Part shown: positions 49,970-52,961 of the stretch, in pieces | Layout of the letters: every line of letters starts with the position of its first letter | How positions within the stretch are numbered: position 1 is the stretch's first letter | DNA from: an uncultured Eubacteriales bacterium | GTDB lineage: Bacteria; Bacillota; Clostridia; Lachnospirales; Lachnospiraceae | DNA: 52,961 bases | Direction: 5' to 3' | Assembly (NCBI GenBank): GCA_949283695.1 | Contig: CASDTX010000022.1 | Location: 1 to 52,961, forward strand | The notes under the pieces: model-generated | What the model saw: the letters and a program-made list of their open reading frames with translations, nothing else | What the model was told of the DNA's origin: nothing | Database searches by the model: none | Translations under genes and position numbers: made by a program

Positions 49970-51432
49970 GATGCAGGCATTGCGGAGCATTGATTCCCGA
50001 TGATCAGCTGATCTGCCCGAGATGCGGCACGGAAGTCCAGATGGTGCCGGATTATAATCCCCTGGATGATGTGCTTGCCAGGGAAGTGAAAGGTTCTGTA
50101 GAGGGCGCTACGCGGCAGATACAAACCGACAATATCCGAAGATACAGAAGTGACAGCCAGTCCGGAAATGTGAATTCTACCAGGGTCCTTGAACAGTCAG
50201 AACTGGATCGGATCCGGCAGCAGTACAGAGGACAGCCGCAGTACCGGAGCCAGCAGCAGTACAGAGGGCAGCCGCAGTACAGAAGTCAGACGGGAAGTTT
50301 GAGGAATGAGAGCGCAGAAGGAAGCGGAGCCAGGAGAAATACGGATGAACTGAGAGGTCAGCGGCGGAGCACAGATGAGGCCCAGTATCAGAGGGAGAGT
50401 ACAGGCGAGATACGGCGGCGCCAGAGTACAGGGCCTATGCGGGACCAGCGCCAGGACACGGCTCAGCTGCGCCGCATCCGTCAGCAGAAACGGCTGGAGG
50501 CTGCGAAGAGAAAACGCCGAAATCTTCTGATTACGCTGTTCTTTATACTCGTTCTGATCGGTGCGGGAGTTTACACTGCGTATCAGAATTCTTACACAGG
50601 AATGCTGAACAAAGGGTATCGAGCGGTTCAGTCCCGGGATTATACTGCGGCTGAGCGGTATTTTGAGCGTGCGATTGTCAAAGACAAGTCCCGGCCTGAA
50701 GCATATACAGGTTACGCGGAAGTATATCTTGATCAGGATGATCTGGAAAGTGCGGAAGATGTATTTCTGACTGCGATCGAAACGCAGCCTACCAATGCGA
50801 GAATCTACCAGGCAGTGATTGATTTCTACATGGATACAGAGCAGCCGGAGAAGATCGCGGTTCTTCTGCAGGATTGTGAAGACAGCGGGGTGCTGAGTGC
50901 TGTTTCAGATTATATTTCCGCTGAGCCAGAGTTCAGCCTGAAAGAGGGCACATACAGCGAGGTACAGGAGGTCGCGCTCAGTTCCGATACAGGCGGAGAG
51001 ATCTATTATACAACGGACGGGACAGAGCCTACGGCTCAGACAGGCACGAAATATACGGAGCCGATTCTTCTGCAGACAGAGGGAGAGACAGAGATCCGTG
51101 CTGTGGCGGTAAACAGTAAGGGGATCCCCAGCGTGGATGTCTCCAAGAAGTATACGATCGAATTCCCGATTGCAGATGCTCCGGCAGTTACCCCGTCTAC
51201 CGGACAGTACACAGAGCCCGAGCAGATCACGATTACGGTTCCTGAAGGATACACGGCGTATTATACAATTGACGGCACTGTACCGGATCCGTCTTCATCT
51301 ACCACGCAGAAGTATACAGGCCCTGTGACCATGCCGGAAAACGCACAGACAACATTTCAGGCAATCCTGGTGAATGATGAGAACGGAAAGACGACGGAAG
51401 TAACAACACGAAGCTATATTACGACAGGCTAA
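49966..51432 (+). CDS. Zinc-ribbon/TPR membrane protein with chitobiase-type C-terminal repeats
   Basis: A 488-aa protein of composite build. Residues 1-25 form a zinc ribbon (CRHCG...CPRCG). About 60-180 is a disordered Gln/Arg/Ser-rich stretch with a perfect-register 12-residue duplication. One helix (LLITLFFILVLIGAGVYTAY, about 186-205) crosses the membrane. Then come TPR-like repeats (RAVQSRDYTAAERYFERAIV and on) and two copies of the CHB_HEX_C-type fold with IYYTTDGTEPTAQTGTKY and AYYTIDGTVPDPSSSTTQKY. The ribbon would face the cytoplasm and the repeats the outside. The function is unknown; coupling to folD may only reflect position. ATG 49966 overlaps the folD stop. Confidence 0.85.
   Translation: MRCRHCGALIPDDQLICPRCGTEVQMVPDYNPLDDVLAREVKGSVEGATRQIQTDNIRRYRSDSQSGNVNSTRVLEQSELDRIRQQYRGQPQYRSQQQYRGQPQYRSQTGSLRNESAEGSGARRNTDELRGQRRSTDEAQYQRESTGEIRRRQSTGPMRDQRQDTAQLRRIRQQKRLEAAKRKRRNLLITLFFILVLIGAGVYTAYQNSYTGMLNKGYRAVQSRDYTAAERYFERAIVKDKSRPEAYTGYAEVYLDQDDLESAEDVFLTAIETQPTNARIYQAVIDFYMDTEQPEKIAVLLQDCEDSGVLSAVSDYISAEPEFSLKEGTYSEVQEVALSSDTGGEIYYTTDGTEPTAQTGTKYTEPILLQTEGETEIRAVAVNSKGIPSVDVSKKYTIEFPIADAPAVTPSTGQYTEPEQITITVPEGYTAYYTIDGTVPDPSSSTTQKYTGPVTMPENAQTTFQAILVNDENGKTTEVTTRSYITTG
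50215..50286 (+). repeat. 36-bp in-frame tandem duplication
   Basis: Two consecutive 36-base units (50215-50250 and 50251-50286) encode RQQYRGQPQYRS and QQQYRGQPQYRS. The DNA differs at only a few positions, so the duplication looks recent or kept by slippage. Confidence 0.8.
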
Positions 51433-51437
51433 TTATG

Positions 51438-51484
51438 AATGGAACTGTACACGGATATTAACGTGGCTGCAGTTCCATTTTTTT
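51438..51484 (+). terminator. Intrinsic terminator of the fhs-folD unit
   Basis: ATGGAACTG (51439-51447) pairs with CAGTTCCAT (51470-51478), followed by a run of seven T residues. Confidence 0.88.
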
Positions 51485-51495
51485 GTAAAAAAGGG

Positions 51496-51524
51496 TTGTT
51501 TTTGGCTGTGCAGAGAGGTATAAT
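51496..51524 (+). promoter_or_regulatory. Promoter of the alcohol dehydrogenase gene
   Basis: TTGTTT (51496-51501) and perfect TATAAT (51519-51524) are 17 bases apart. The Rex-like site begins 5 bases after the -10. Confidence 0.75.
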
Positions 51525-51528
51525 AACA

Positions 51529-51546
51529 CCGTTAAAAAAATAACAA
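51529..51546. promoter_or_regulatory. Rex-like operator
   Basis: CCGTTAAAAAAATAACAA matches 11 of the 14 fixed positions of the clostridial Rex pattern TTGTTAANNNNTTAACAA. It covers the expected transcription start, a good place to block initiation. Confidence 0.5.
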
Positions 51547-51570
51547 AACAAGAAAAAGGAGACAGTGGAA

Positions 51571-52752
51571 ATGAGCAGATTTTGTTTACCAAGAGACATT
51601 TACCATGGAAAAGGAAGCCTTGAAGAGTTGAAAAACCTTAAAGGAAAAAAGGCAATCCTCGTCGTTGGCGGTGGCTCAATGAAGCGTCAGGGATTCCTCG
51701 ACCGCGCTGTGAACTATCTGAAAGAAGCAGGAATGGAAGTTCAATTATTCGAAGGAGTTGAGCCGGATCCGTCAGTTGAGACTGTAATGAAAGGCGCAGA
51801 GGCAATGCGGGAGTTCGAGCCGGACTGGATTGTATCTATGGGCGGAGGTTCACCGATTGATGCTGCTAAGGCAATGTGGGCATTCTATGAGTACCCGGAT
51901 ACAACTTTCGAAGATTTATGCACACCGTTCAACTTCCCGGAACTGAGGACAAAAGCAAAATTTGCTGCAATTCCGTCTACATCCGGAACAGCAACAGAGG
52001 TTACTGCATTCTCGGTTATTACAAATTATCAGACAGGCGTGAAGTATCCGCTGGCTGATTTCAATATTACACCGGATGTCGCAATCGTTGATCCGGATCT
52101 CGTTATGGGACTTCCAGTAAAACAGGTTGCATATACCGGAATGGATGCGCTGACACATGCCATCGAAGCATATGTATCTACCCTGAATGGTCCATTCACG
52201 GATCCCCTTGCACTTCAGGCGATCGAGATGGTTCTTGACTATCTGCCGGCATCTTACAACTGCAATATGGAAGCAAGAGAGCAGATGCACTATGCACAGT
52301 GCCTTGCAGGTATGGCATTCTCCAATGCGCTGCTTGGAATCGTTCACTCCATGGCACATAAGACAGGAGCTGCATTCTCTACAGGACATATTCCGCACGG
52401 CTGCGCGAATGCAATCTATCTTCCGTACGTGATCCAGTATAATGCAAAAGATCCGGTAGCTGCAAAACGCTATGCAGAGATCGCCCGCAGAATGGGTCTT
52501 GCCGGAACATCAGAGAAAGCGCTCATTAACAGTCTGGTTGAGAAGATCAATGAGTTCAATGTGAAACTCAATATCCCGAAGACACTGAAAGACTTCGGCA
52601 TCAACGAAGATGAGTTCAAAGAGAAGATCGCGAAGATCGCAGAACTGGCTGTAGGTGATGCTTGTACAGGATCCAATCCGCGTGCAATTGATCCGGCTGC
52701 GATGGAGAAACTTTTCACATGTACATACTACGGAACAGAAGTTGATTTCTAA
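51571..52752 (+). CDS. Iron-containing alcohol dehydrogenase
   Basis: A 393-aa group III dehydrogenase, NAD(P)H-dependent, that reduces aldehydes or ketones at the end of fermentation. The nucleotide part has ILVVGGGSMKRQGFLD and the GGGSPIDAAKAM motif. STSGTATEVTAFSVIT follows. The metal site is formed by D in PDLVMGLPVKQVAYTGMDAL, H in DALTHAIEAYVS, and the two His of SMAHKTGAAFSTGHIPHG. ATG 51571 lies 9 bases after AAAGGAG; the GTG at 51565 is too near. Codon choice is biased, with many GCA, GGA and AAA codons, as expected of a highly expressed gene. Butanol-type dehydrogenases are close relatives. Confidence 0.93.
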   Translation: MSRFCLPRDIYHGKGSLEELKNLKGKKAILVVGGGSMKRQGFLDRAVNYLKEAGMEVQLFEGVEPDPSVETVMKGAEAMREFEPDWIVSMGGGSPIDAAKAMWAFYEYPDTTFEDLCTPFNFPELRTKAKFAAIPSTSGTATEVTAFSVITNYQTGVKYPLADFNITPDVAIVDPDLVMGLPVKQVAYTGMDALTHAIEAYVSTLNGPFTDPLALQAIEMVLDYLPASYNCNMEAREQMHYAQCLAGMAFSNALLGIVHSMAHKTGAAFSTGHIPHGCANAIYLPYVIQYNAKDPVAAKRYAEIARRMGLAGTSEKALINSLVEKINEFNVKLNIPKTLKDFGINEDEFKEKIAKIAELAVGDACTGSNPRAIDPAAMEKLFTCTYYGTEVDF

Positions 52753-52796
52753 GATTTCAAGTCTAAGAGGACAATCCGGAAACAGATCGTCCGTGA

Positions 52797-52828
52797 GGAC
52801 TGCCGCAGCGAAAGCGGCAGTCCTTTTT
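52797..52828 (+). terminator. Intrinsic terminator of the alcohol dehydrogenase gene
   Basis: GGACTGCCGC (52797-52806) pairs perfectly with GCGGCAGTCC (52814-52823), followed by five T residues. Confidence 0.92.
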
Positions 52829-52838
52829 GTACAAGGAA

Positions 52839-52961
52839 AACCACGCGATAGTCGCGTGGTTCAATAGAAGCTTTAGCGATGTATTCAGATATAAAAACTC
52901 CTAATGTGTATAATAAAAACGTGACCTGCCAGTTACGTAAATAAAAACACATTAGGAGGCC
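52839..52961 (+). mobile_element. Left end of an IS200/IS605-type element, cut by the window edge
   Basis: AACCACGCGA-TAG-TCGCGTGGTT (52839-52861) is a perfect 10-bp hairpin of the kind found at IS200/IS605 ends, which have no terminal inverted repeats. Further in, CTCCTAATGTGT (52898-52909) pairs with ACACATTAGGAG (52947-52958), whose right arm contains the ribosome site TTAGGAGG of the gene that should start just past the window. A TATAAT lies at 52909-52914. The transposase itself is not visible, so the call rests on end structure and layout. Confidence 0.6.

Noticed and set aside
50215-50286. A CRISPR-like or non-coding repeat array
   Set aside because: There are only two adjacent 36-base units in frame within a coding region, with no spacers.

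Overview
The window reads as chromosomal DNA from a spore-forming, anaerobic Gram-positive of the Clostridia, most likely a Lachnospiraceae-type gut organism. This is inferred from gene content and style; no species marker such as rRNA is present. Support: strong AGGAGG-type ribosome sites almost everywhere, an orphan GerA/SpoVAF-family spore germination protein, Rex, formate-THF ligase with FolD, the alr-mazF order, TepA next to FtsK/SpoIIIE, a bacterial GlnRS of the clostridial kind, and roughly half G+C. About forty-five protein genes, one tRNA and many terminators and promoters can be supported. No CRISPR array, prophage or rRNA is visible. One mobile element is cut by the right edge.

Layout. 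1-6.9 kb: tRNA-Thr(GGU), a small unknown gene, an NSS-family sodium symporter facing away from glutaminyl-tRNA synthetase, then a MocR-type regulator with an AEC transporter. 6.9-12.4 kb: small membrane and unknown proteins around purA, a SEC-C protein, a YdcF protein, an aldo/keto reductase and a DUF1540 protein. A long hairpin and one copy of an unusual 35-bp palindrome lie in front of purA. 12.5-14.9 kb: an AI-2E-family permease overlapping metA, which carries the acetyl-CoA-type Glu111.

15.1-24.8 kb is the main accessory block: an aldarate (D-galactarate/D-glucarate) catabolic cluster. It holds tartronate semialdehyde reductase (garR), a PrpR_N/PAS/AAA+/Fis regulator with a degenerate sigma-54 activator core, a divergent LysR regulator, galactarate dehydratase (garD), glucarate dehydratase (gudD), a GntP-family permease and a DapA-family aldolase. 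Both dehydratases should yield 5-keto-4-deoxy-glucarate. The DapA-family enzyme is the best candidate to split it to pyruvate and tartronate semialdehyde, which GarR would reduce to glycerate. No GarL and no glycerate kinase are present.

24.8-36.6 kb: a lipoprotein, a second aldo/keto reductase, a GH2 glycosidase, a PLP aminotransferase, an unusual alpha-hydroxy-acid-oxidase-like flavoprotein with an N-terminal cysteine cluster, dUTPase, a GT51 glycosyltransferase, the spore germination protein, DegV and an ABC-F ATPase. 36.7-43.8 kb: rex, the NAD(P)HX repair enzyme nnr, alr, mazF, yebC, a CFI-box protein and metY, which with metA gives the direct-sulfhydrylation route to homocysteine. 43.9-51.4 kb: tepA, ftsK/spoIIIE, fhs, folD and a zinc-ribbon/TPR membrane protein. 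51.5-52.8 kb: an iron-type alcohol dehydrogenase with a Rex-like operator. 52.84 kb to the end: the left end of an IS200/IS605-type element.

The items most worth a second look are the aldarate cluster with its atypical regulator and shared promoter motif, the 35-bp palindrome found in opposite orientation at two loci 27 kb apart, and the Rex-like sites at both rex and the alcohol dehydrogenase.
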